Part shown: piece by piece, positions 53,448 through 64,000 of the stretch
How the letters are laid out: each line of letters starts with the position of its first letter
Numbering within the stretch: the first letter of the stretch is position 1
Origin: Madurella fahalii
Lineage: Eukaryota; Ascomycota; Sordariomycetes; Sordariales
DNA length: 64,000 nt
Reading direction: 5' to 3'
Assembly (NCBI GenBank): GCA_029876055.1
Contig: CM056875.1
Coordinates: forward strand, 8,705,001-8,769,000
Notes under the pieces: model-generated
The model's input: the letters and a program-made list of their open reading frames with translations, nothing else
What the model was told of the DNA's origin: nothing
The model's database searches: none
Made by a program: the position numbers and the translations under genes

Positions 53448-54460
53448 ATTTTAGACGTTTTGATTTAGATGCTCAGCGGGGGTTTTGGGAAACATGAGAA
53501 AGCACCACCACTTATACCAAGCTTGCTTCAGCCCCATCTGTGTCGCCTCGCGGCTTGACTGGCTGTGAACGCCGTTCTCGCGGCAAAGGATTGGCGCATT
53601 CATTTGTGGCAGCCTTGTTCCAGACAAGCTTCTTGGTCAGTCCCCTTCGGTCCGGCTCCGTTTTTGGTAAGGGTACAACCAGGTGGGCAAGGGGGCTGGG
53701 CTGCTGCAAGTCACTGCCGGAGTCGGCTCTCGCTGGATTGCTGCTTGATTGTGTGGAGGGGGAGGTGAAGCTGCTCACCGCGCTACATGGGCGACGCGAT
53801 CAAGAGAGGCAGGGGTTAAAGTGGTTTTGCACCAATGAGATGACTCCAGCAATGCGACGCCCCGAAACAAACAGGGATGTGTCAGCCAATTCCGCAGCAG
53901 CTCGGGCGGGTACAGCGTGGTCCAGCGCGGTCCAACGCGTCGCCTCGAAACAGGCGCCCAATCGTCTCGCGATAACGTCTTCCTCCGGCAAAACAAAAGG
54001 GTCAGAAGAGCTGCATGCAAGCCCGATGAACCGAAAGAAGAACTGAAGCGAGTCCCCCGCAATCCCTGTCGACGGGAACGTCGCAGCGCATGGTCGAGTC
54101 ATCGTTTCGTTCGCCTGACCTCGTTACACTACTGCGGACTGCCTACGGTACTGCGTAGGAGGCGATTGCGCTCCCCACAGGTTCTGGCAGGGATGTGGGC
54201 AGGGATGCCTGTCCCACACCTCCAAGCTCTCAGCGAAAATGGCCAGTTTCCCGCACCCCGCCTTGCACCTTGCCCGATTCTCCCGACCTGGACCTCCGCG
54301 AACCTCTCCGCCTCGGTGTCGGTTGTGCTGCCTTGCGCCTCACTTTCTTTTGCGACAACCGCTCCGCAACGCCGTTTTGCACCTGTCTACAACTGCACGC
54401 CCTTCGGTCAGATCTTGTCCGCCGATATCAGACGCCGAGCCGAAGTTAATTTAAAAGATT

Positions 54461-54468
54461 TATATAAA
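54461..54468 (+). promoter_or_regulatory. TATA-like element TATATAAA
   Basis: In a locally AT-rich patch 345 bp upstream of the 54813 start codon; a possible core promoter for that gene. Confidence 0.35.
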
Positions 54469-54812
54469 GAGTTCGTCGACGTTCTTCCTGTTCAGCTTCC
54501 CCCCCCGGTGTTCTTGCTCCGTGACGATATGCAAGCATCTTTTGCGACTCCAGCATCTCGGCCGGTGCCGCCGCGATTGCGACGGCTGATATATATCCCG
54601 GCTTATGACTGACCGCGTGTAGTATCATGTACTAAGGCCGCTGCTCTCTGATCGCGACCCAGCGAGCCTGGTGTTGGGTCGCACTCGGAGCCCGCCTCGA
54701 TCCCGCCCGTCGTCCTCACCGTCGCCGCCGTCGCCGTCGCAAAACTATCGTATCCCAACTCCGACCCCGGGCGAACCTCAATCGCGCCGGGAAATGGTCC
54801 CCCGACACGCCA

Positions 54813-57800
54813 ATGGCTACAACACCCTTCGATGCCCCCGTTGCCGGCAGTTCCTTCGTCTTCGACATTTATAATGATGGCCAGACGTCGCGGGCAACCG
54901 CGCCGGCCCTGCCGAACGGGCCTTGCAACTACACAGACCAAACCCTGCCGCGCTGTGGTTGCCGCCGGTTCTGGAGCCGGCCGTTACTCAACAATACGTT
55001 GCATGACAGCGCAACGCCTGCTCTTGCTGAGGTCTGTATGTGCTCGCATCACGCCTGCTTCCATGAGGATGTGCAATCTGGACAGGCGCAGCCGCAGCCT
55101 ATCACTAGCGTCGCAGGACAGGAGAACCAGCGACCCAGGGTTAACCGGGAGCCTCTGAGTCCCGTTCAGGGCCTTGCCTCGTTTCACATGCCTGCGAGCC
55201 TTGGATCGTCACTAGATTTCAATCTGCTGGACTTCCAGACCTCCGTGACCGTGCCTCGGATCGAGGCTGCCAATCCCTCGCCTGCTGAGGGTGCCCGCCC
55301 GGCACAGGACAGTCCAATGCCAGATACGTTTAACAGTTGGGGAGACCTGATCCAGTCCCAGCCAGGACACGCCAATGGGCTCCCACCCATTCCTGCCCAA
55401 TGTTTAATGTCGTCGCAGCCGACATCTACTACCGCATCTAGCCAGGCCAGGTATCTCAGGCCATTTGCCGGAAAAGGGCTACAGACACTAAGTGGTGGCT
55501 CAGCCCTCAGAGCGGAATCGCGCGTTCTGGAACGGAATAACGAAGATGGGAGTGGTTCCGGGACAATCCAGGATCTGGGACATCCTTCCGCGGATTCTCC
55601 CGCCCGGGACGCTGGGGATGCCACTCCCAAAGCTTCACCTTCGCAGGGCCGTTCAATGGCGGGTTCATACGCTGGGTCATATCAGAAGTTAGCGGACACG
55701 GTTGAAGCCCACGAGCAACGACTCGAAAGACTCGAGAACGCGTCGTTCTCCATTGCCGGCCATGATGACTGTCATGACAAGCATGAGCACACCGACCTCC
55801 GTGTTACCGAACTCGAGTCGCGTGTAGAAGAGGTGGAGAAGATGCTGAATGACAATGGCAGCATCGCCAGCAGCAGGCGGACTATCCGGAATGACGGCGC
55901 AGCCGATGACGCCACGGCCAGCGTCGTCTCGGTTTCGACCAACGCAACAGTCCAGGCCTCGAACCGCGCTGAGGTGTACAGTCAGCTGCAGATATTGCAA
56001 GCCCAGGTCAACCAACTGCAGGCAGCCGCGCTGCCTTCGTACACCAAGCCTTGGCAGCTCGAGGTGGTGTTTCTGCCGTTCCCTCTCAAAGGAATCTGGA
56101 TGGAGGCCCGGAACTTCCCAACCCAGCGCCGGTCGACCGGTTCTGCTGTTGAGGAGTGGACACAGCTGCCCAACACAATCAGCAGAGCGACTCCCGATCC
56201 TCAGTCGCCGAAGTTTATGGAATGGGTGGGACAGGGGCCGGAATCAAACTGGCTCCTGCCGAGGGCTTTTGCCTCGGGTCGCGTCATCGACCAGAGACTA
56301 AAGAGCCGTGGCCTGATCAAGACGGTTCTGGTCAGGGGACCCGATGCTCGGAGCGTTCAGCTTGCCATCCACAACGCTTTTGACGATGTCCTGCGCATTT
56401 CGGCCAACTTCGATGCGCGATCGGGATATGCCCCCGACTCCCCCCTGGCTGAATTCCTCGGCCTGAGGCAAGCCTGGGTGCCGCTGCGCAAGCTTCACAA
56501 GGACTCGCGCCTCCGATTCCTATCACCGGCCGAGATGGCGACGCCGGCATTGTGGGACTTTACATTCCTCGTATCCAGCGTCGTCATGAAAGCCACGGGC
56601 ACGCAGCGCCTCTACATTACACAGCCCGAAGCCTATCTCCAGGACCATCCTCTGGGCTATCACGCTTTCGAGTCGGGCTGGAATTGGCAAAAGCTGCGCG
56701 AGCTCAGCAGGGTTTACCCCGACTCTCAGAGCAGCGCAGGCGACGTCCCCGAGGCCGACGCAATGGAAGATTGCTGGGCATGGAACGACCGCCTCGACGA
56801 ACCACCGAGCGCGAACAGCTCTGTCATGAGCCTCCGCCAATCCCACCAGCAGCGGTCATCCAGGCGCTCATCGACAGAGCCATCGGCGCAGTTCTTCACG
56901 GGCGTGCAGTCGCCCATCCTCTCCAACAGCCCGCGCTTCGCCCGCGCACAGTCGCCCCTGGTCCAGCGAGAGCGCAAGGGCTCCTGGCCGCCGCACATCC
57001 GCGCCGGCTCGCTGCCCCCCGTCGCGCCCGCCTTGCTATCGCCCGCCCAATCCCGCCGGCGCGTCTCGTCGCACGCCGCCAGCGCCACCCCCTACGAACG
57101 ACGCTCCTCCCCGTTCGTGCCGCGCCCCAGCCCGCGGCTCAACGGTCCCGCAACCACATCGGTCCCCAAGCGCCGCTTCGGCACCCGCTCCCCGTCCCTG
57201 GCGCCGCGCAACACCCCGCGCTGGAGCCGCACCAGCATGAGCCGCTCCCCCTCCCTCGCGCCCGGCGGGCCCTACGGCTACCACGACGACCCGCCCAACC
57301 GGGAGCGCCGCACCACGCCCTTCTACTACGCCACCCCGCACAGCGAAGGCTACTTCCGCGCCGGCAGCCGCGGTCCGCCGCCTACTGCCGCTGCGGTGCT
57401 GCGGACGGGCGGGTACGGAGATGGCGACGGCGACGACGACGAGGAGATGAACGATGGCGATTATGAGGATGAGGGGAGGGGGTCGTCGACGGATCCTTAC
57501 GATAGCGAGATGACGGGCGATGATATCGGGAAGTACAATGGGGCCGGGGGGAAGAGGCAGAAACATAATGGGTCGTTTGGGTTCGGGACGGACGGGGACG
57601 AGGCGGATTTGGATATTGACGTGTATGAGGATGAGGACGAGGAGGATGAGGAAGGGGAGGCGGAGGAGGAAGAAGATGAGCTGGATGGGGTGGATACGGA
57701 TGCTGATGGGCCAGGCGGTGGGGGGGACGGTGTGGAGCGGGCTTGGTCGGCAGCAACAGCAGCTGTTGCACGCGCAGATGCAGATGCAGATCCAGATGCA

Positions 57801-58233
57801 GGTGCCCCCCCAACCTACTCGGCCCGAGGACATCCCCTGGGCGGGCATCGAGGACCACATGTCGGACGGGGAGAATATGGACCCCCAGACGCAGTCGGCG
57901 TCGTCGCAGGAGATTGACGACATCGAGATCCACGAGGACGAGGATGCCAGCCAGCAGCACCACCAGCAGTCGAGCCAGAGGGACGCCGAGGATGCCGACG
58001 AGGCGAGCAGCAGCAGCCAGGCGCCGAGCGAGTACTCCAGCAAGCCCGGCCCCTGGCAGGTCATCCCGCTGCCCACCACCGAGGATGAAGTGGCCTATGC
58101 CGGGAAGGGCCAGAAGCAGCCCGTGACGATGGGCGACGTTGAACCGATGGGTTTCCGCATTCACGAGGATGGCACCGCCGGGAGTGGGTCGTCCCAGGGC
58201 GGAGGGGGGTTGTTGGATACGCAATGGGGTTGA
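54813..58233 (+). CDS. Large uncharacterised fungal protein with N-terminal Cys/His cluster; frame changes near 57720
   Basis: The first frame runs from ATG 54813. From about 57754 the coding frame is shifted by one and continues to a stop at 58231-58233. Either a 64-nt intron (57690-57753, weak GTGGAT donor, GGCAG acceptor, 1118 residues) or a one-base indel in the G7 run at 57720-57726 (1139 residues) reconciles them. N-terminus: Cys38, Cys48, Cys50, Cys75, Cys77, His79, His80, Cys82 and His84 form a compact possible metal site (CGCRRFW then CMCSHHACFHED). A coiled coil sits near 285-345. A well-ordered central domain follows at about 405-650 (KPWQLEVVFLPFPLKGIWME, then GLIKTVLVRGPDARSVQLAI and FLGLRQAWVPLRKLHKDSRL). 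The rest is Arg/Ser/Pro-rich, then very acidic, then Gln-rich, ending GLLDTQWG. I do not recognise a characterised family. Confidence 0.7.
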
Positions 58234-59395
58234 TACAGAAGTTGGGACATCCCAGCATGCTTTTCTTTTTCGTTTCTTTTGGATATTTCCGTATAGTTTC
58301 ATCTGGTTTCAATTGTCATTTTTATTGTTGGTGTTGTTGCATATACGCATTGCATGCATGCACATACGCTGCCTGCCTGGCTTCGTACGGGATGGATGGA
58401 TGGATGGATGGATGGATGGGGCGGCTAGCAAGCGATCTATCTGATGTTTTGCTTGGGAGGCTGGGTGGGCTTTGGGGCGTATGGCGCGGGATGAGATAGC
58501 GACTTCTGTATCGGCCTGGATGTGGGCTGGGGAAAGCGGCGTATACTCTCTACTAAGCAACTACCTGCGGGGTTGATAGAATAATTCTCATCTCACTTGA
58601 AAGTACGGCTGGCCGTTTATTGTAATTGTATTATGATGAGACCATGGCGTGTGATAATAGCTTGAGAAGATGGCTGGTCTGGATCTCAGTATCTGTATAA
58701 GTCACTGGCAGGAAAGATGGTAGACGCTTGGTTTGATAAATCTCGAAATATCCAAACTGGCTCTTCTTTTGGGTTGTCGACTGAGAGGGCGTCGCCGTGT
58801 ATACTTTCTCCTTTTAATTCCTCCGCGTCTACACTTGCCGCTGGTTCCATGGGGACAATGCGCTTCACCACTTATTCAGACCCCGATGCATGCCTGAAGA
58901 GTAGCCTCAGTTTCCAGGACCTAACGAGAGCCTTGCAATCCCACCTTTTCGTCTTCGCTACAGCCCTGAATCTGATATGACACGAGAAACCCCTCACCGT
59001 ACAGTACAGCACGAGTGAGTCACAACCAAAAGGATCAACGGCTGAGCTGCTCGTGGCACGGTCATCTCGTTTCTCTCCGGTTCGACAGCCTTCGTACACT
59101 TCAAATGGAGCGGTTGACTCATGGTTCGCGCACTAATTTGCTCGAACAGAGTCGTCCCGCTCGTCAAAGGGTCTGGTACTGTACAACTCAGCCCCTGGCA
59201 GATGAACCAGAATCCCCGAGGTCGCGCATATGGATGTCCTCTTAGCAATCATCACATCATATTGGTATCTGCACGGGTCTCGGCTCCAGCACTCAAAGTA
59301 TGAGAAATGACACCATCTTCCGTTCTATGGCTGGAGAAAGATTAAGTCCCAGAACGCCAGCAACGCCTCCCTTACCCTCATCATGCTAATGGACC
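58234..59395. other. Convergent spacer, 54813 gene / DIM1
   Basis: No gene seen; carries a tetranucleotide microsatellite. Confidence 0.5.
58390..58417. repeat. Microsatellite (GGAT)7
   Basis: Seven uninterrupted GGAT units in the 3' flank of the preceding gene. Confidence 0.95.
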
Positions 59396-61345
59396 TCAGG
59401 AGAAATGGATACCCTCCTCATGGAAAGCTATCGAATCAATCACGTCAGCAACCAACATGTTCTCATAATCCGCCCTGAACAACCTACCAATAAGAAGCTT
59501 GAGGAAATCATTCTGATCACACTGCCGGGCTCTCTTGTCCCCCAGGCCCGTGCTGCTAAGGACCTTGTTGACCTTGGCGCGGACAACGAGCGCCACCTTG
59601 GACTTGGGGTTCCTGCTCGGCGTTTTCGCAGTCTCCTTGGCAGCTTGAGCCTCGTTAAGCTCCTTGAAGAAGGTGGGCATTTCCTCGTCTTCGTCGTCGA
59701 TGCCGCCCCATTCTTCTCCGTCGTCGCCATCCTTGTCAGGCTCATCGTTGTCGTCAACGTCCATCTCAACATCCGCACCGCCCATGTTTGCATCCTCTGC
59801 GCTGGCGTCGTCGATGATGCTCTCGTCGATGGGGATGTTGTGTAGGGTGCAGTAGACTTTGTAATTCTATTCTGACTGTGAGCGACTTATGAATGCGGGA
59901 ATCTAGAGGTGGGGAGCTACTAGCCTTCTCGCACATTGCCAGTACCTCCTTTATCGAGAATGCGGCTCGTAAGGTTTTATTTTTCCGGTTGCTGGCGCTG
60001 GATTAGCACACTGTCCCCGCCAGGGCTCGGACCAAAGAGTGCTGGACAACGCACAATGCGATACGTAAAAGACCGTCGAATTCCTGCATCAGTTGTTAGC
60101 GAGTGGGAAGCGGCTTTGTCATCATGCCGGAAACGTGCCTCAAAAGCAATGTTTGGCCGCGCGGAACCGAGCTGAGCAGTCATGGTTAGGATCCCGGCTC
60201 GAGGCTGACAGAGGTAGGCTTCATACAAGTGGCTCTATCCGAACAACTTCAGAGTCGTCAGTAGTTGCTCGTTTGCGGAGGGCGCTTGAGAACTCACCAT
60301 CGCTTTCTACCTTGGGGGGTGGTTTGAAGTTCTGCTTTCCGACTTTCTGCAATGGGTTAGCCCCTGTCGCCGTAGGAAATACTGCTCTCTGCCGTACCAT
60401 GATGTGTTTACATGTGGCCCAGAAGTTTACGTTTACGCTCAACCTTGAATAAAGCGCATCTCCTGATCTAATAATTAGCAGCGGCTAGACGCCTTCTTGA
60501 CCAATGGGACATACCCGGCCTCGCAACTAATCTCTTGGCGAATTCTCGTTGAAACTGAGTGGGTGATGGCGGTCAGTGGCCGAACTGCTGACGCGGTATG
60601 ATGGTTTTCTCCGGCCACATACCATGAGCACAGCGACGCGGGGTGGGTTCGGCATGGAGAGCATTTTGAAGATGAGGGGACTGCTGATCTGGTAGGGCGT
60701 GTTGGAGATCAGGGCGTCACAGGGCGGCATCTCGGGCATCTTGATGACGTCTCCTAGTATAACCTCGAGCTTCTTAGCCAAGGGGGTGCCTTGTACGCGC
60801 TTGGTGACCTCTGAGTCGCATCAGCGGATTGATTCCAGGTACCCAACGTGGAAGCTGTACGGACCTGCACCCATCCTAGGATCGAGTTCGACTGTTGTGT
60901 GACTGGTCAGCCTTTCTGTGCCTGCCGGGAGAGCTGTGCTGGATGCGCCGTACTCGCTATCACTTTCTTTGCCTTCTCGAGCGCGCGGACCGTGACTGTT
61001 TGGACATCCTCGTCAGCCATCATAGGCAAGCCGTAGGCGAAAGTGGCATGGGATTGCTCACTGTTGCCGGTCCCCGGACCGACTTCGACGACGACATCGG
61101 TGGGTTTGAGGTACGCTTTCTCGACGATGGCATCGCTGGCCAATTTTGCTCATGATTAACGTCCGCGCGGAAACTTGTCTTGTCTAATGCCCGCAAGCTA
61201 ACCTGATGCCTGGATTCTTGAGGATATGCTGACCAAAGTCCTTGTCGAAGCGGAAAATATTTGTGTTGGCCGATGATTTCGACTGCTTGCGGTCGTAAGG
61301 CCCGGTGCTGGCCCCAGCCCGCTTCTGCTTGGCGGCCTTGGGCAT
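59396..61345 (-). CDS. dim1: 18S rRNA dimethyladenosine transferase Dim1
   Basis: Fourteen exons on the minus strand, 395 residues: 61203-61345, 61062-61135, 60954-60995, 60865-60891, 60623-60810, 60515-60554, 60398-60462, 60298-60346, 60227-60246, 60139-60171, 60055-60083, 59925-59991, 59488-59866 and 59396-59427. Every junction closes in frame. SAM motif I is VVVEVGPGTGN (62-72). The acidic motif II (IELDPRMGAE) spans three exons. The catalytic motif IV is SNTPYQISSP, with the Asn-x-Pro-Tyr of N6-adenine dimethylases. Then come VLMFQREFAKRLVARPG, SRLSVNVNFWA, KVGKQNFKPPPKVESDVVRIEP and the family C-terminus EKNYK. The end is CDQNDFLKLL, then FHEEGIHFS. Dim1 dimethylates two adjacent adenosines at the 3' end of 18S rRNA in pre-40S particles. 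An Asp/Glu-rich insert (about 285-320) is extra. Introns 10 and 12 appear to have GC donors. Confidence 0.93.
59867..59924 (-). other. GC-AG intron (DIM1 intron 12)
   Basis: Exon end AAG|GCTAGT, acceptor GAATAG|AAT. The GT at GCTA|GTAGCT gives a wrong frame or a stop. An upstream GTACTG donor would delete VLAMCEK, which matches conserved Dim1 sequence. Confidence 0.65.
60084..60138 (-). other. GC-AG intron (DIM1 intron 10)
   Basis: Exon end GAG|GCACGT, branch site GCTAAC, acceptor GATGCAG|GAA. A GT two nucleotides further downstream would break the conserved FEEFDGLLRI frame. Confidence 0.75.
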
Positions 61346-62176
61346 GGTATAGGGTTCGACTCGTCAATATCTACGTAGGTGCGCGGTGATTCAGTGCGTC
61401 TCTTCGATTAGTCTTGATAGCTGCAACCGTTCTTCACTCCCTCGCCGAGGCTTCTCTGCACTACGTCCAACCTTTTTTTTTTTTTTTCTTCTTTTGGTTT
61501 TTGGATGGCAGAAAATAAGGGACCCCGCCAGTGGTGATAAGATAAGCGAGAAAGCACACCGCCTGCCAAAGAATTGGGGTAACAGTCCACCTCCACTGCG
61601 GGCCTGGCACCCCGCATAAACACGGATCTGGAAACAGTAGGCACAGTACCGTACAGTACAGCACCAGGTGGTTACGGGGGACACAGCCTGCACCTGCAAT
61701 AGACGTTGGACCGTCGCGCGGCACATCATGTCCCATAGTTGGTTCAACCTGAAACGCGTTTACATACACTACAAGACTAAGCCCGGTGATAATTCATGTC
61801 GCATTCGCCAGAAGCTGCAGGGTGCCCCGGAGAGCCATGTTTCGACTGACGTAACAGGCCGCGCTAGCTCTGCGGCGGAGCTCTTCAGGGAAGGCAGAAT
61901 CCAACAGCTTCATCAGACGTCCCTGTGCACTTCTCGAATTTTGTTGGTCAATCGCTCTGGCAGCGTTGCACGGTAACCTCTGCTGTTCTTGTCCTCGTGG
62001 TCCTGACAGAACGCTCCTTGCAGCTAGCTGTAGCATCTCTCAAGCCAACTGGTCTTGTTTATTAATGATACATCCTCGCTCCACCACCCTCTTCACGGCA
62101 CCCAGTTAGCACCCATGGTCGTCCCTTCAACCCTGGCCCCGCTGAATCGAGTCACCCCTCAAAGCTCCCGTCAAAA
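61346..62176. promoter_or_regulatory. Divergent promoter region DIM1 / arrestin gene
   Basis: Contains a T-rich run at about 61471-61490 and no supported ORF. Confidence 0.45.
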
Positions 62177-63955
62177 ATGTCGATACGGATAGCGCTGGAC
62201 AATCCGCCCGAGTTCTACACCAACCTGGACGTCATCAGGGGCCAGGTGCTGCTGAACCTCAGTCGCCATGAACATGTTGGCGCCATCATCGTCAAGCTCG
62301 AGGGCGAGTCCAAGACTGCCCTCGCCATCCCGACCGAACACCCGGGCATGGGCATGACCAGGGACCGCGGCCCGCACGGCGACACGCTCCACGAAAACCA
62401 CAAGATCTTGTACAAGGTCGCCCAGGTCTTCCCGGACGAGAACACGCCTATGCCGGCCTCGCCCTGTTTCCTCAACCCTGGCCAGCATCGCTTCCCATTC
62501 CAGTTCAAGTTCCCTTTCAACAACGCGTGCGGCAACCCGGAGGCCATGGCGAAGATTGGGGGCGTCATGAACCCTGGCGGTTTTGCGTCGGGAGCTGGCC
62601 TCTTCGGCCTGGGAGGCATCCGGGTCATGGACGGAACCAGGCAACTGATGTACTCGCATGTCACCAAGACGCTGCCTCCCAGCTTCACTGGATTCCCAGG
62701 AGAGGCCGAGATCCGCTACTACGTCAAAGTCACGATACAACGGCCAGGCTTGTTCAAGGAGAATTGGAGATACGAGATTGGCCTCAAGTTTCTACCCATC
62801 GAGCCCCCTAGGCCGCCAAAGACAAACCAGGAGGCATATGCCCGGCGACCCTTCACTTTTCATCCGAGAAGCCCCAGCCCGGCCCCCCAACCCAAGAAGC
62901 GCTCCTCTTTCTTCAGCAGCAAGAGCTCCAGTGCGCCGCAATCCCCCGTGAATGGGGCCCATAACCTCGCCCCGCCGTCGGCTGACGGCACCGCCGACAG
63001 TAAGCAGCCACAGACAGCGACAGCATCAGCCCCTTCCGTCGAGATGTGTGCTCGACTCCCTCACCCAGCCATCCTCACATGTAACAAACCGATACCCCTC
63101 CGACTGTTAGCCAAGAAGTTGGTAGCCTCGACCGCAGAAGTCTACCTAATTGCCATGCAAATCGACCTCATCGGGAAGACCACCGTCCGATGCCAGAATC
63201 TTGTCAACACGGAAGCCAGCCGTTGGGTAATAATGTCTCGTCAGGGCCTTTCGATTCCTTTATCTCGCCCCGAAGACGCCGTCGGCACTGAGATTGTCGT
63301 ACCGGACAGCTTGTGGAGCGACATGCCTCTACCCAACACGGTTATGCCGAGCTTTGTAACATGCAATCTCAGGTATATTTTTACACGGCTCCGCTGATAC
63401 ATCCGGATTGCTGACTCCTGAGACAGTCGCGATTACCAACTCGAAGTCAAGCTCGGCCTAGCTTGGGGCAGACCCCCCGCCCAAAGCACCCCCAGCGTAT
63501 CTTTCCTCGGTCACAGAAGCAGATCGAAAGTCGACCTCTCCGAAATCCCCCAGGAACTCCACCTCCCTCTCCACTTCAGCACAATACAAGTCTTTTCCGG
63601 CATGGAACCCCCACCCGCCCTAGTTGAAGCGATCCGTCAAGGTCGGGGTAAGACGACCACCAGCCGGCCCCCCAAGCAGGCACAACAACCACAGCCGCAA
63701 ACATGGCCGCAGACGCAGACACCAGCATTACCGCCCCGTCCGACACAACGACCACAGCAACAGGCCTCCGACGCACTCTACCCGTCCCAGCTCCAACCGG
63801 GGCAAGAACAAGCGCCCTATGACGATGCCCCACCCACTTACGAGGAGGCCATGGCCGAGGAGATGACGGGGCCCATGATCCCTCCTACGGCAAGGCCGGC
63901 GTATAGCGGCGTGACCAATGAGAATTCGCCGAGCACATTGCCCGAGAAGAACTAG
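62177..63955 (+). CDS. Alpha-arrestin-like protein with PPxY motif
   Basis: Exons 62177-63372 and 63427-63955, 574 residues; intron of 54 nt with a GTATAT donor and GACAG acceptor. The arrestin N-domain begins SIRIALDNPPEFYTNLDVIRGQVLLNL and includes HRFPFQFKFPF and GFPGEAEIRYYVKVTIQRPG. After a Ser/Pro/Lys-rich loop of about 75 residues comes the C-domain (PIPLRLLAKKLVASTAEVYL, then the last strand SRDYQLEVKLGLAWG across the intron). The C-terminal tail is Pro/Gln-rich, with PPTY at 534-537 inside PPTYEEAMAEE. PPxY motifs bind the WW domains of Rsp5/Nedd4 ubiquitin ligases. Alpha-arrestins with such motifs direct ubiquitylation and endocytosis of plasma-membrane transporters. Only one PPxY is seen. 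Its specific transporter partner cannot be inferred. Confidence 0.88.
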
Positions 63956-64000
63956 GATAGCTGATTACTTCAAAGAGGAGAGACATGGGGAAAGGGGGTC

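Larger units (their letters stand above)
53274..54812. other. 1.5-kb spacer with promoter of the 54813 gene
   Basis: Includes an 8-bp tandem repeat at 53404-53447 and a TATATAAA element at 54461-54468. A 231-codon plus-strand frame (53917-54612) has no recognisable content and overlaps the presumed 5' UTR, so I do not call it. Confidence 0.45.

Noticed and set aside
53917..54612. 231-codon plus-strand frame upstream of the 54813 gene
   Set aside because: Composition is random-like and the frame overlaps the expected promoter and TATA-like element.
1..64000. tRNA, rRNA, CRISPR or prophage features
   Set aside because: I looked for tRNA A/B-box patterns, regularly spaced repeats and phage-like genes and found none; a tRNAscan-SE run would settle the tRNA question.

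Overview
The window reads as ordinary euchromatin of a filamentous ascomycete (Pezizomycotina; Sordariomycetes-like is my inference). The evidence is GC-rich coding DNA, many short spliceosomal introns (about 47-130 nt) with GTRNGT or GTCNGT donors, CTRAY branch sites and YAG acceptors, long UTR and intergenic spacers, and a gene set typical of that group: an ECM33-type GPI wall protein, Vac7, a DUF3824 protein and a UPF0662/DUF2408 protein. I see no bacterial operon, CRISPR array, intact transposon, rRNA or tRNA, and no secondary-metabolite cluster.

Layout. 1-10 kb: 3' part of ECM33 (+), SPF45-type splicing factor (-), DEAH helicase Prp2 (-), peroxisomal acyl-activating enzyme Pcs60 with a C-terminal SKL (+). 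10-18.5 kb: VAP/Scs2 (-), UBA-UBX protein (+), YCII protein with two possible starts (+), UPF0662 protein (-), ribosomal stalk protein P1 (+). 18.5-25 kb: a long spacer, then a 1270-residue DUF3824-type low-complexity protein (+). 25-34 kb: ER DnaJ protein Scj1 ending HEEL (-), METTL7-like methyltransferase (+), a protein with eleven CCHC zinc knuckles (-), sphingolipid delta-4 desaturase (+). 35-46 kb: Vac7 (-), a 3.7-kb gene-free spacer, arylamine N-acetyltransferase (+), a coiled-coil protein (-). 47-64 kb: ribosomal L30 (-) and L10 (+) sharing a short divergent promoter, two unrecognised fungal proteins (+), the intron-dense rRNA dimethylase Dim1 (-), and an alpha-arrestin with a PPxY motif (+).

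Genes are independent housekeeping units, not a pathway cluster. Functional themes recur: pre-mRNA splicing (SPF45, Prp2), ribosome biogenesis (P1, L30, L10, Dim1), ER, vacuole and ubiquitin trafficking (Scs2, Scj1, Vac7, UBX protein, arrestin), and lipid metabolism (Pcs60, desaturase). All exon structures were worked out by eye from splice signals, frame continuity and remembered family conservation. Nearly all close in frame; the exception is the gene at 54813-58233, where the frame changes near a G7 run.

The most unusual points are two GC-AG introns in DIM1, a C11-A-G12 snap-back tract inside the last SPF45 intron, a 204-nt stop-free intron of triplet length in VAC7, the frame change just mentioned, and an eleven-knuckle protein whose introns mostly cut inside the knuckles. 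I did not find a convincing new multi-gene system.
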